A DNA stretch of 64,000 nucleotides from Berberis thunbergii (lineage: Eukaryota > Streptophyta > Magnoliopsida > Ranunculales > Berberidaceae), in NCBI GenBank assembly GCA_003290165.1, contig QNQO01000553.1, forward strand, positions 248,001-312,000. Direction: 5' to 3'. Shown piece by piece: positions 11,101 through 21,710 of the stretch; within the stretch, counting starts at the first letter, position 1; each line of letters opens with the position of its first letter. The notes beneath the pieces were generated by a model. It was not told where the DNA came from, did no database searches, and saw only the letters and a list, made by a program, of their open reading frames with translations. Position numbers and translations under genes: made by a program.

Positions 11101-12512
11101 GTTCGTATATTTGATTGCTCTATATTGATTTTTTGGACACATTTTGTGTATTTGGGTATTTTCTGCAGAAATAAAGTATTTAGTTTATTCACACTCTTAT
11201 TTATTGTGTTAAAGTTCGATCTCAATAAAGTTTAAAGTAGGACCAGTTGGAATAGGCATGTTTAGATCACGTTACATGTAATTTTCATGCTATGCATCAA
11301 TGATTGATCTATGTCATTTGATTGTATGGGTATACGTGACTATTGATGGATTTAGTTGCGTTAAATGTGACGAAAATTCCTTTAGTCCTATATCTGTATA
11401 GTCAATGGACGAGATTGTTTGAAAATACTTTCATATGTAATAGCAAATTTTGAGCTCATTAGGTTATACACATTTTTAAGGTAACATAACTGTATCTGTA
11501 GAATAAAGATCTAATAAAAACATCATTGATCTTGAGAAACAAGTTGCAGTAATATCTAGGCTGTTCAATGCAATGGTGGAAGTGCATGAAGAACACAATT
11601 TCTGCTGTATATATGTAGGAAGAATATATGTTTTGATGACAGCGATTTTTTTATTAGTGTTGACTGTGGATACTATGAAGGGCCTAACTTGGGCCTTAGT
11701 CCGTCCATTCCATCTTCCATTAAAGTTGGCTCGTCACACCTGATTGGATGATTGTTGTATGTCTCATCAAGAATCATTTGTATAATTGTGTGGGGGTATT
11801 AAGAAGAAGACCCAGGAGACTTTGGTGCCGTGATATATGCTGCAACCATTCATCAATCAAGAATCAATTATGGGACTAAAGAAGTAGACCCAGAACAATT
11901 AGGACTTTGACATGCATGTTAACTCCAAGTCAGGAGTCAAAAACTGTTTGATTGATTGTGTTACCGCCTTAAAGGGGATTAAGCAGAGTGACATCAGACT
12001 TTCACCGTGTTCAACAAGTTCCTCAATCAACGATCAATGCATGTTTTGCTAAGAAGATATGACACCCCATTGCCTGAAACTTAATTACAGTGGATGAGTT
12101 CACGACTCATGAAGCAATGTTTGTTTTTACTGAGAATAATTCCCCTTCCAGTGCTGCATGGTCCCAAATCAGATTTAAATCCTATTTTTTCATCTGCATT
12201 TCCATTTATACTATTGATAGCAGTGGTACGCGATGCACCAGTGTTTCAGACCCTTGGCCTAAACTTCTAAACGCAACAACCAAGAACTTATGCACACACT
12301 GGAAAGCTCTACAAAAAATTAGAGAAATATCTGTCTAACAAATAAGTTAATCTCAAAATGTGAATAATTTCATATTCAATATTATCTCCAGGACTTTTCG
12401 GTCGGAAAAAAATATAAATACAGGTATGTAATCAACTTAACTCAACAATTCTCCATGAATTTGAGAACATAATAAAGAAGGGAGGACCGTCAAAATGTAG
12501 GGTATGTATCCT
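11101..12512. other. Non-coding: possible copia 3' LTR remnant and pectinesterase 3' flank
   Basis: Bases after 11100 may include degraded 3' LTR of the copia element (ttgtgtatttgggtattttc and later tcaataaag), but without a partner this cannot be shown. Between 11740 and 11960 two diverged stretches share catcaagaatca / caatcaagaatca, gaagaagacccagga / gaagtagacccagaa and the word gactttg. No gene is apparent. The sequence from about 12380 is AT-rich and probably 3' UTR or terminator of the pectinesterase exon on the minus strand. Confidence 0.4.
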
Positions 12513-13204
12513 TCAAACTAATCCACCACTAAAAGGCACCCCTGTTGCAGGCAACCAACTATCACCCAGTAAGAAATTGGACACAGTGAAGTTGGATGCT
12601 TCAGGAGCATCTATGATATGGTACCCAGTCCAATTGACTCTATTAGGAGTGCTAGATCCAGGTCCTCTGTTGTTGTACTCAGCATAGTATAGTGTACTTA
12701 ACGTGAAACTCCCATCCCATTCTCGCCATCCTGCAGGATTGATCACAGTGTCTATGTATGATTGCATGTATACCATCCTAGAGTACTCCTTCCACGGTCT
12801 TCCCAAATACGACTGGACAGTCCTGTTACTTGAAGCCAAGTTCGCAGCTGCTGTGATAGTACAATTGTGGATGGAAGTTCCAGTGTTCTGATTTGGGTCT
12901 GTTCCGCCTTGAGCAGTCAGGGCATTGAACTGACCTTGCATGGGTAACCTTGCATAGATATTGCAGTCTTGGAGAAGGACTGCTGCATTGCCAAATATGA
13001 AGTCTACGGTGCCATATACATCACATTCTCTGTAGAATTGTCTGAGGGAGTGAGTATACAATGTGTCTTGGTAGGCTTCAAAGCTGCAACGGTAGAATGT
13101 AGATAAATCTGCTCCATTTCGAAGTGCTACTGCTTGGTGCTTGATCGCTCCAGCAGTGTTGCGGATTGTAATGTCCATACCGACGAAACCTTGTCCAACA
13201 ACAA
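12513..13204 (-). CDS. Pectinesterase, 3' exon only (5' part not found)
   Basis: The minus strand from the splice acceptor (tttctttcag, 13205-13214) reads VVGQGFVGMDITIRNTAG and continues to a stop at 12513. It carries the pectin methylesterase signatures: AYQDTLYTHSLRQFYREC, the active-site block GTVDFIFGNA, LGRPWKEYSR, WREWDGSF and YAEYNNRGPGSS. Both catalytic Asp residues and the LGRPW Arg region are present. The enzyme de-esterifies cell-wall homogalacturonan. The last exon of this family is normally preceded by an exon with the signal peptide, often a PMEI domain, and the first catalytic strands. Nothing like that was seen on the minus strand between 13205 and RLK2, nor elsewhere in the window. 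It is either a 5'-truncated copy or has a very long first intron. The exon itself has no lesion. Confidence 0.8.
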
Positions 13205-13242
13205 CTGAAAGAAAATAATATGACAATGTTAATTAGTGTTCA

Positions 13243-13420
13243 CATTTGTAAGCCCTTTGTTGATCTGAATTGACAGAGCTCTTTTAATCTTCAATAGAAA
13301 ACTAATTGTACACAAAAGCTCTTTCAAATTAGTGGCCATGTTTAATTACCAGGAAATTAGCACAAGTCAACGCTTACGTTCCAAGTTATGGTTTAAAGGT
13401 AGTAATTGGTTACATTTAAA
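13243..13420. repeat. Segment shared with 7785-7960
   Basis: The blocks agagctcttttaatctt, taattgtacac, ctcttt, ggccat/agccaa and ttaccaggaaa occur in the same order here and at 7800-7895. The two stretches are clearly diverged copies. It lies upstream of the pectinesterase exon, within what would be its intron. Confidence 0.5.
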
Positions 13421-13709
13421 TCCAAGAAAAGGACTGTTGTTTCTGCGGATAGGCACTAAGGCAGGTTTTCTGCAATTTGGTTGCCAACAAATTCCAGGCA
13501 TATACATATTTCCTCTTGCACACTCATAGTTCTTGCTTCATTTTCTACTAAAACCTGTCTCGCTCGACTATGGGCAAGGAAGAATTCATTAGTATCCATA
13601 GTCAGATGGAAGGAAATGCGTCAGTAGTTGATTCAAATAATGTATTTATATCATACTAATCAAACTTTTGTTCAGTTAATATAATATCATTTGAGTTATC
13701 AGTCATCAT

Positions 13710-13782
13710 TCCGTTGTCGTCCAGCCTGGTTAGGATACCTGGCTTTCACCCAGGCGACCCGGGTTCAAATCCCGGCAACGGA
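13710..13782 (+). tRNA. tRNA-Glu (anticodon TTC)
   Basis: 73 nt fold as a cloverleaf: acceptor TCCGTTG with CAACGGA; D arm GTCC with GGAT; anticodon arm CCTGG-CTTTCAC-CCAGG with anticodon TTC; T arm CCGGG-TTCAAAT-CCCGG. The B box reads GGTTCAAATCC. A T run right after the gene (13786-13791) can serve as the Pol III terminator. The D loop (AGCCTGGTTA) looks one or two bases longer than in the plant tRNA-Glu sequences I recall. The tRNA is on the strand opposite the pectinesterase, and its 3' end abuts a hAT-type MITE. It is probably functional. Confidence 0.85.
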
Positions 13783-13784
13783 AT

Positions 13785-14159
13785 ATTTTTTGTTGATTTT
13801 TTTTTTGGGTTCGATTTCGGTTTTAAAATTTCACGGTTCGATTTCGATTTTAAAATTCAAAATCGAATAGTCGGTTCGTTTTTCAATTTCTATGTGATTT
13901 TAAACGGCAAAACCAAATCAATCAAATATATAATAAATAATATATATTTTATATAAAAATAATATAATATGTTTAAAATAGTCGGTCAGTTCAGTTTTAT
14001 TTAGGTTTAGTCGGTTCGGTTCGGTTACAATTTGCATAAATTAAAATCGGTTCGATTTTGTTAATGGTCGGCTCGGTTTGAAAATTTTGAAACCGACAAA
14101 ACCGGTTCGATTCACGGTTTAAGTGAAAAAACGAACCTTCGGTTCGGGTTTCAACACTA
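13785..14159 (-). mobile_element. hAT-type MITE of the CGGTT/AACCG family, copy 1 (one end lost)
   Basis: The complement of the right end starts tagtgttgaaacccgaacc and runs through the same order of blocks as the copies at 21911 and 41559: accgtgaa, gtcggttt.aaaatttt, accgaaccgaccattaac, an AT palindrome around tatattattt, and gaaccga repeats. The other end, next to the tRNA, has no recognisable terminal repeat (ttttttgttgatttt), so it is truncated or diverged there. No target duplication is visible. Confidence 0.6.
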
Positions 14160-14665
14160 GATAGGATTGTAGTGAAATTTTGGAGAACAAAGAAAAAAAA
14201 AACTGCAATAGAGACTTCTTGTAATACACATAGAGCATAACTTCAAAATACCACATTCACACGCATAATTCACCAGAGGAGTGTACCTCGAGCAATAGAT
14301 TCTTTTCACCGATGCGGACCTGGGCACAAATTCTTTGAATTTTAACTACTTGAGTTCAAGCAAAATTGAGTATGCACAAACTCAAGCACGCTATCCTCAA
14401 TCCTTGATTGATCTGGGCCTGTAATACTAGAATTGCGACTTTTAAGTACATGTTTCAACAACTTACTGGCATTAAGGACCTGGTAAGCTGATTATGAATT
14501 GACATTATTGAATTATTCTAGGTTGTTTAAGTTGAAATTTGTCTGTCAAGAAACTGTGAGACTTAAATGAACTGGTTTGAAACAAAGGGCTAGAAACCAT
14601 CAATGCGAACATTCTACATGGCACCAAATTTTTAAATAGATGCAGAACAAATGGGCGTGTTTACC

Positions 14666-17600
14666 TTATAATCACTTATCGTTGGCTTCTCCAAATGGAT
14701 GCAAGAAAAGTGCGTCTAATCAAGCCCACCTCTTTAGTAACGTCATCCATGGGCATCCGTTCGCTTGGCAATTCAATGCAACTCCAAGTCTAATCATATT
14801 TATTTGGCATTCTTGAATATAATTCCTATTGGAACTTGAACCTTCCATGTTGTTCGTATTTTTTTCTGGTTGTATTTCGCCACCTGCCAGTATGGAATGC
14901 TTTCTAGCAAAGTTATGAAGGACATTGAGCTACCATCTCATTGTCAAGAAGAACATTACTTGGCTTGAGATCACAATGAACGATTTGTACGTGGCATTGA
15001 TGATGAAGGTAATTCATTGCAGAAGCAACGTCAAGTGCAACATTAAGCCTTTGAATAAGATCTAACTTCCCTGACTGACTCTATACACTATCTTCATCTA
15101 CATGCAACCACTTCTCTAGACTCCCATTGGGCATGAACTCAAAAACTAGATCTTTGAAATCATTACCCTCATAGTCCACATTGGAGCCAGAAGTTAAGGC
15201 CGTAACAAGATTTCGGTGGCATATGTTTCTCAATGATTCACACTCGGCCAAAAAGCACTTGGAAAATCCTATTTGGGGATGGTTAAATACCTTCACTGCA
15301 ACTGTCAACACATATTGACTGAGTTCCCTGACAAACATCACCGAAACTACCCAATCCAATCAAATTTGTTAAAGAGAATCCATTAGTTGCTTGGAGGAGA
15401 TCTTTGTAAGAGACCATAAGGAGTTGATCCCCTACTGATGTTATTGAGGAACGTTCCCTCCTTGGTTTTCTTCTCTAATGGTAAAGAAGAAACTCAAGGC
15501 AGAATGAAAAATAGGATCACGCTAACCATTGCAATTATTAGGCTGAGATTAGGATATTTTGTATGTTTTACTTTACGAACTCTTTGATGGAACATGTTGG
15601 CAACTGCAGCACCTTAATACCTCCACAGAGCATCCTATTTCCAACCAGTGAAGCTGCACTTGCATTTGCGAACACTCCCTTCATTGGAACCATACCTTCA
15701 AAGTCATTGAAAGACAAAATTCAACATTTGTAAGGATGACAAGCTTCCCAAATGTGTTGGTATTTCCCTGAGAAATTGGTATTTGACAAACTCAATTTTT
15801 GAATACCATTTAAACTAACCAAAATGGAGGAATTTATCCTTGGAAGAAATTGTCCCTAAGTATAGCTCTTCCAACCTCAAACATCTTCCTAAGGAACTAG
15901 GGGTTTCACCAGACTACTCATTATTAGAAACATCGAAATGCTCTAGATTTCTCGACGACCGACTTGTGCAAATAGAGAACCTGACAAAGAATTGTGTGAA
16001 AGGACCACTAAAAAGGTTGATTGTTGAGGCCAAGGAGTTGCTCAAGTATGGAACCATTAAGGTTATTCATGAAGAGGTCTAACTGTTGCAAATTTGGACA
16101 ATTTCCAAGACTTGCATAAATGCTTCCTTCCAAACTATTATTATGTGAATCCAGATCAGACAACTGACTCATGTTTCCCAAAGACTATGGAATGTGTCTA
16201 GATAATCTGTTTTGATTCAGAAATAGTATTTGTAGACATTGAAATTTTCACTGCACCAAATTGACATGTTTGTAACAACTCCTAACACAGTAACACTTTT
16301 GAATTGTATCAGTCCACCAAACAATTTCAAGTCAAAATTAAATTTAGTCAAAAAAAATGAAAAACAGTTACACAAAAAAATTGATATAATAAATTAGATC
16401 ACCATGAATAGTATTACTTGTAGGACCATACCCTTCATGGTGATACAATTACTTTGTTTGTGGAAATGTGTAAAATCGCTTTGTGAATTGTTATAACTAA
16501 AAAATATTATTGTTTTTTGGGTTATTACAAAAATGTCAATTTGATACAATGTTCCTAAGGGTTTTGGACATACTACCACTGAAAAAGATCTATATGTAGC
16601 ATTAATGTATTTAATTCGACTAGATATTTGATTGACTAAAAGATCAAACAAATTGAGTTTTGTGGAGAGGTTTGAAAGTAAGTTTGGAAAAGCACCTCAA
16701 AATCATTGCTAGCTAAGCCCAATTTTTTGAAACCAATGCAATTCGACAAAGATGTCAGAAAATCTAGGTCACCTGTTCTCCCACTTCCAAACCTATTATA
16801 AACGATGTTGAACCATTGGAAATTCCATTGTCCCAAGTTATTAGGAATTTCCCAAGGATATTGTTACAAGATATGTCAATCACTTCAAGTTTTGAGGCAT
16901 TAGAAAATGGAAATGGAAAAGGACCAGAAAAGTTGCTATCAACTATTGGGATCAATTGGAGATTTGGGAGCATGAGGCCTATATCTTATGGAAGACTTCC
17001 TTCTAGTTGATCCACAGTCAACGAAATAACTTTGATGGATGAAATTAATATTGTAGAGGGAGGGAGGAATGTGACTAGATAATTTGTTTATACCAAAAGC
17101 AAAAGTAGTCAAACTTAACATTCGGCCTAAGATATCAGGAACACTTCTTTCTAAAGCATTGTATTGCACATATATTTGTTGGAGTAATGAAAGATTAAAG
17201 AAGATGGGATATCTCCAATTTGATTGTTGTAGGTAAGATTCAAAGTCACAAGCTTTGAGGTTATTCATGGTCAAGTCCAATATCCTAAGTTCAGAACAAT
17301 TAGACAAATGGGAAGGTATTTTCCCTCCAAGTGTTATTTTCTAAGTCAAGAGATTGTAAACGAAACAAACGAACAATATCTTGAGGAATCTCTCCTTGGA
17401 GTCTATGGAGATTAATTAACTTGAGGAAGGAGAGGTTCCCAATATGGGGTGATATGTATCCAAGCAAATTGTTTCCACTGAGGTTCAAGCCAGTAGCCCG
17501 TTGATGCTGGCTGCATGTAACCCCTTGCCACTCGCAGAAGCTAATAATATTGTTCCTTGAGCTTACCTGTAGTGTATCATCAGTTATCTGAGTTTTGAAG

Positions 17601-17763
17601 GTAAGCAAAGAGTGCCTATCAGTGTCATTTCAAAGGTCTTAACATGGACTGACCCAATTAAATAATATATAAATATAACTCATATTTACATCAGAATCGA
17701 GTGTGATATGAAAAAAAGGATGAGTGTCCAGATCAGCCTTGAACCTGTATCATCAAGCAACGT
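14666..17763 (-). pseudogene. RLK2: heavily decayed LRR receptor-like kinase
   Basis: It is collinear with RLK1 on the same strand. The N-terminus (17608-17300) has TFKTQITDDTLQ, FCEWQGVTCSQ and HIGNLSFLKLINLH. LRR pieces follow through 15650. A glycine-poor N-lobe piece (15359-15081) has TVAVKVFNHPQ, SCESLRNICHRNLV and EFMPNGSLEKWLH. A catalytic-loop remnant near 14990-14930 and a short 3' end near 14666-14800 complete the set. The start codon position of RLK1 (ATG) corresponds here to ACG near 17760, so initiation is lost. There are many frameshifts, stops and small deletions; the activation segment and part of the C-lobe are gone. A 303-bp MITE (16249-16551) splits the LRR region. It is non-coding. 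Confidence 0.85.
16249..16551. mobile_element. CACTA-like MITE, 303 bp, inside RLK2
   Basis: The left end cactgcaccaaattgacat and the complement of the right end cattgtatcaaattgacat form terminal inverted repeats of about 26 bp with few mismatches. Comparison with RLK1 shows where it entered: RLK2 is collinear with RLK1 on both sides, and the extra DNA is exactly this block. Ends beginning CACTG/CATTG and near-matching 3-bp flanks (ttt, ttc) point to the CACTA superfamily. The duplication is too short and imperfect to be sure. Confidence 0.6.
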
Positions 17764-18734
17764 TGAGCTTGAGAAACATGTTGCAGTATTATGTTGAGTA
17801 AACTCATGTCAAAAAATTAAAATGTCAACTCTGAATGAAAATTTCTCATTAAACGCGATTTTCAGGTTAACGAAATATCAAAAAAAATAAAATGTCAACT
17901 CTGAGATCTTTGGATGACTATCTATCATTTTCGACTCAGAAAAACTAAAACATGGAAAGATACTAGTGTTAATTAAAAGATATTAAAAAAATTCTAACTA
18001 AAACCTTTTCATCTTTTATAGCATTGGTGTGGAAATATAGAATAAAATTTGGTGATTATTATTCTGGTGACTTTAAGTTTTCAACTTAATAGAATTTTTT
18101 GAGTTGAGGTTGGTAGCCTTTTGTGGATGTAAGTTTTTATGTGGTAATTGTAACTCATTGTTGCGAAATACAACAAAAGACCCTGGTGCCCTATAGAAAC
18201 TCATCATACCTGCGAATCCAGTTTATGGGAAAGGGACTTGACTGACCAAACTTGTTGAGTATTTTTTAAACCAATTTTGTAAGTAAAACAACCAAAGCTT
18301 GCCTGGTGTGATTGTAACCAATCCTTAATAACAACAAATATAAAAGAACAGAGAATGCAAACAACACATTAATGTGCAGTGTCTATGCAATTTTGGTTTT
18401 ATACAAAAGGAGTTCAAAATGGAACTTCCGCAATCTAATCTTCAATGACTTCAAACCCTGTGTTCCAAGCAAGAAGCAAATGAATGTCGGTCCCTCTAGT
18501 TTGGTAAAAACCCAGATGATAATATTCTCAATGTTGTCTTCGGCATGAAGAAAATTACAATAGTGATACTAATAATAAAGCAGAACTGATCAAACAAAAT
18601 GTATTTTTAAAACTCATTGGCAAAAACCAGATAATTTTGTCAATGTGCTCTAAAAGGCACTCTTCCAGTGCAAGGTAATATACTAATCTGCAAAAAAATC
18701 AGTGTACCACATAACTGCTCTAAAGCTGGTCTCT
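17764..18734. other. Spacer between RLK2 and RLK3, no gene seen
   Basis: AT-rich sequence between the RLK2 start region and the RLK3 3' end. A near-repeat of aaaaaataaaatgtcaactctga occurs at 17812-17840 and 17880-17902. No ORF, RNA gene or element end was recognised. Confidence 0.4.
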
Positions 18735-19109
18735 CACTGTTGATGCAAGATAAGTGTTTTGTATCAAGCTCAACTCCTTATTCACCTCATCCATGCTCAT
18801 TCGCTCTCTTGGAGATTCAGCTGAGCATGCAACTCCAATTGTAACTATTTCCAGTATGTACTCTTTCATGTTACCATCTTATCTTCGTCTTGAAGCGCTG
18901 GATCCACAATTTCCATGACTCGTTTTGGTAAGCCCATTTTAGCAAAACTGTGAAGATTCAAGCCATCTTTAAACATTTTGTCTGTCAGTTTCCTACTCAA
19001 GAACATCTCCAGCAAGAGGATTCCATAGCTATAGACGTCTCCATATGTTGACACCTCACCACCAATACCATATTCTGCATTTTATACATCCCAAACATTA
19101 GTAAGATAC

Positions 19110-19910
19110 CATTTCTCATGAATCGTGATAAATGAACAATTTTGTATAGTTTCATATCCAATTATGTACATCCTCGAGATTGACCTATCTCAAAACTAAA
19201 GAAAGCTTGTACATAATCAAAAAAGTAACTACTTAAATAAAGATTTAGCATTCAAGAATTAGTTATCGTGTTCAATTCCTAACTGGCTATGTATTGCATC
19301 CATGACCAGTTTTCAGCAAGAATCTAGGTATCAAACATGGTTCCATTTTATCAGGTAATGCCAAAATTTTCATTGGCTTCACATGGGAATGAGGGGTAGA
19401 GTCTAATATGTTGTTCCACTAAGAAGTCGAGCAGTTTACTCTCGAATAACAAAATAATGCTTGTATAACTATGTTAAACAAATGTTAGGGAAAAGTTAAA
19501 AACTTCAAAATGATATATGATGACCTCAATGATGTGAAGATCCTCTTCCCACAAATTAGAATTTAGTCGACTTCCAAGTTGGCCAAAAGAGACGAGTCGA
19601 GGATCCTTTGTAGAGAATATGACATATTGGCACAAAGATCATATTCACTTGAAACTTCCCTCCTTTGAAAAATATAATAATAAAAAAATTCACGAAAGAA
19701 ATCATCGTTATAAACCTTTTCGCCCACATGCATACATGAATATCCGGCCTATGAACTCTAGGTTCAGGGTTTGTATTTCTAATTGGACGTTTCTCTTAAC
19801 ATTAAGGAGGTAACCCTTGTATATAACTATATTTTGCGAGTTTCTCACTTGCTCTTTTTTTTATCATCATATTGGCTTGATGTTTTATTGATTAAAAAAA
19901 ACATAAAAAA
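19110..19910. other. Non-matching stretch inside RLK3
   Basis: This stretch stands where the transmembrane helix, kinase N-lobe and catalytic loop should be. It does not resemble RLK1 and has no coding region. It may be an expanded kinase intron joined to unrelated DNA. No terminal repeats were found. Confidence 0.4.
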
Positions 19911-20327
19911 AAACTCAGAGCTTTGCAATGATTAGTTTGAAATTCTGAGACTTTTGCTTTTTTGATGACTCCTGGTTATGACATGTAGGCAATTGCAATG
20001 CGCTGATACCACCGCAGAGCTTTGTATTTCCAACCACAGAAACTGCACTTGCATTTTCGAACATTCCTTTCATTGGAACCCTCCCCTCAAAATCATTGAA
20101 TGAAAAATTCAATCTCTCTAAGGTGGAAAAGGTTTCCAAATATATTGGTATTTTACCCGAGAACTGTTGTTTGAGAGGTTTAATTCCACAAGGCCTTTTA
20201 GACTCGCCAAAGATGGAGGAATCACTCCTTGGAAGAAATTATTTGCTAGGTAAAACCTTTCTAGAGTCGAACAATTTCCTAATGTACCTCGGATTTCACT
20301 GATAATGCATTATCAGAAACATCCAAG

Positions 20328-21244
20328 TAGGGGTGGGGATCCCATCCCGCGATTCCGATCCCGTCCCAATTTTTTCGGGTCTTAATGGGATTGAATAATT
20401 TCATCCCGATCCCGTCCCGTCCCGATCTAGAATGGGATGAAGATTTTCAATCCCGCCAATCTCGTCCCGTCCCAAACTAATTTATTAATATTAATTATTA
20501 ACACATCAAATAAAATTGGTCAAAGTTATTGCTTAAGCTAAAATAGGCATACACTAGAGAAGTTCAATGAACAGCACATGCAGAATGTTAAAACTAAAAA
20601 GGAAGAAACAGTTAGAATCGATAGGAATTTTAAACAGTTAGATTGGCACCATCAATTGAATGCAGAAGGGGATTCTGAGGTGTTCTCACAGCAAAATATA
20701 AGATGCCAATAGGAAAGCAACCGGGTTAACCAATCACATAAAGACTAAATAAAACATAGAGACATTTCACTTATGGCCTTTATTCTCTTTTCAGCTTCTT
20801 CTCTGGAAATTTCTTCTCTTATTAGAGGTAAGTTCCGGCTGATAATACTGTCCTATAGATGATGCAAGAAATAAATTCCGAACCCTGAAAGCATTACCTA
20901 ATGAATATTTTCCCATAATTTTTGGAAAATAATATCTTGTTATGATAGTTGAAAGAAAACTCACCATTTCCTTTTTTATTCTTTTCAAGTCCTTGTCTGT
21001 CAAAGGCTCCATATCAAAATCATAGTAGAAGCCATTATCTATCCACAGCCCAATGGTCACTTTTGCATCTGGAAAGAGCTTTTGAACAGCCATTGCCATT
21101 ACATGTGCACTCTACAACCATGCACAAAATGTATTCTAGTTGATATGTTCAGATTAGCACGCTGATCCCGTCCCGATCCCGTATGAACGGGATGAGATAG
21201 GGATGGGATATATCTCGTCCCATCCCGTCCCGTGCCCACCCCTA
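20328..21244. mobile_element. Gene-capturing hAT-type element (Pack-TIR), 917 bp, perfect 8-bp TSD
   Basis: The ends are TAGGGGTGGG and CCCACCCCTA, a perfect 10-bp inverted repeat, followed inward by arrays of cccgtccc / gggacggg on both sides. The element is flanked by catccaag at 20320-20327 and 21245-21252, a perfect 8-bp duplication. Removing the element and one copy restores the LRR reading order of RLK3. Between the GC-rich subterminal regions lies host gene sequence: two exons of a threonyl-tRNA synthetase with their splice sites, the intron between them and flanking intron DNA (see 20771-21111). No transposase is encoded. One-ended relatives of the left end occur at 57954-58125 and 31160-31243. 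Confidence 0.88.
20771..21111 (-). pseudogene. Captured threonyl-tRNA synthetase fragment (two exons plus intron)
   Basis: The minus strand shows an acceptor (ggttgtag) and then a 147-nt exon (21111-20965) reading [18 protein letters not shown] and [10 protein letters not shown] through RIKKEM. A donor gtgagt, a 112-nt intron ending ctatag, and an 82-nt exon (20852-20771) reading [20 protein letters not shown] follow, then a gtgaaa donor. These match the N2/editing-domain entry region of plant organellar-type threonine-tRNA ligase (the AHVMAMAV and DNGFYYDFD motifs). Both exons are uninterrupted, and introns are retained, so genomic DNA rather than mRNA was captured. It is antisense to nothing and has no start codon of its own; it is a passenger, not a working synthetase. 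Confidence 0.85.
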
Positions 21245-21710
21245 CATCCAAGTACTCTAGATTTCTCAAATTGTCGACTTCTACTAGTTGATAATCTGTT
21301 AAAAGATTATGAGATAAAACTAGGGAAAATGGTTGATTGTAAAGGCCAATGACTTGCTTAGGTATGGAACCATTAAGCATGTTCAATGAAACGTATAGTG
21401 TTTGCAATTGTTGGCAATCACCAATAGTTTCAGGAATGTTTCCTTCCAATATGTTATTTGTTAAATTAAGTTCCAACAACTGAGTGATGTTCCCTAGAGA
21501 ATGTGGAATTTGTCCTGTAAATTTGTTGCTATCCAAGAACAATCTTTGTAGGTTTTGGAGCTTTCGTATGGAAGTGGGAATACTACTGCTGAAAAGATTT
21601 TGGCTCATGATTAATGTTGTTAAGTTGACTAGGTTTTCAATCCCTGTAGGATGCTTCCAGATATTTGATTTACGGAACGTCAAATTTATGATTGTTGGAG
21701 ATAAAATTAC

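Larger units (their letters stand above)
18735..21683 (-). pseudogene. RLK3: LRR receptor-like kinase pseudogene, split and internally deleted
   Basis: Minus-strand pieces, in order: LRRs from 21683 (NLVNLTTLIMSQNLFSSSIP to LRNLEYLDV at 21255), a 917-bp transposon insertion, then LRRs from 20319 and the end of the ectodomain (20139-19915: [33 protein letters not shown]). After a non-matching stretch (about 19100-19910), the kinase C-lobe exon (19075-18866) follows: YGDVYSYGILLLEMFLSRKL and MFKDGLNLHSFAK. The transmembrane segment, the kinase N-lobe and the catalytic loop are missing, as is the N-terminal third of the LRR domain. A stop lies in the C-lobe (after DEDKMVT). The insertion falls in the codons for LEYLDV/SDNAL, matching [13 protein letters not shown] of RLK1. 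It cannot give a receptor. Confidence 0.87.
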
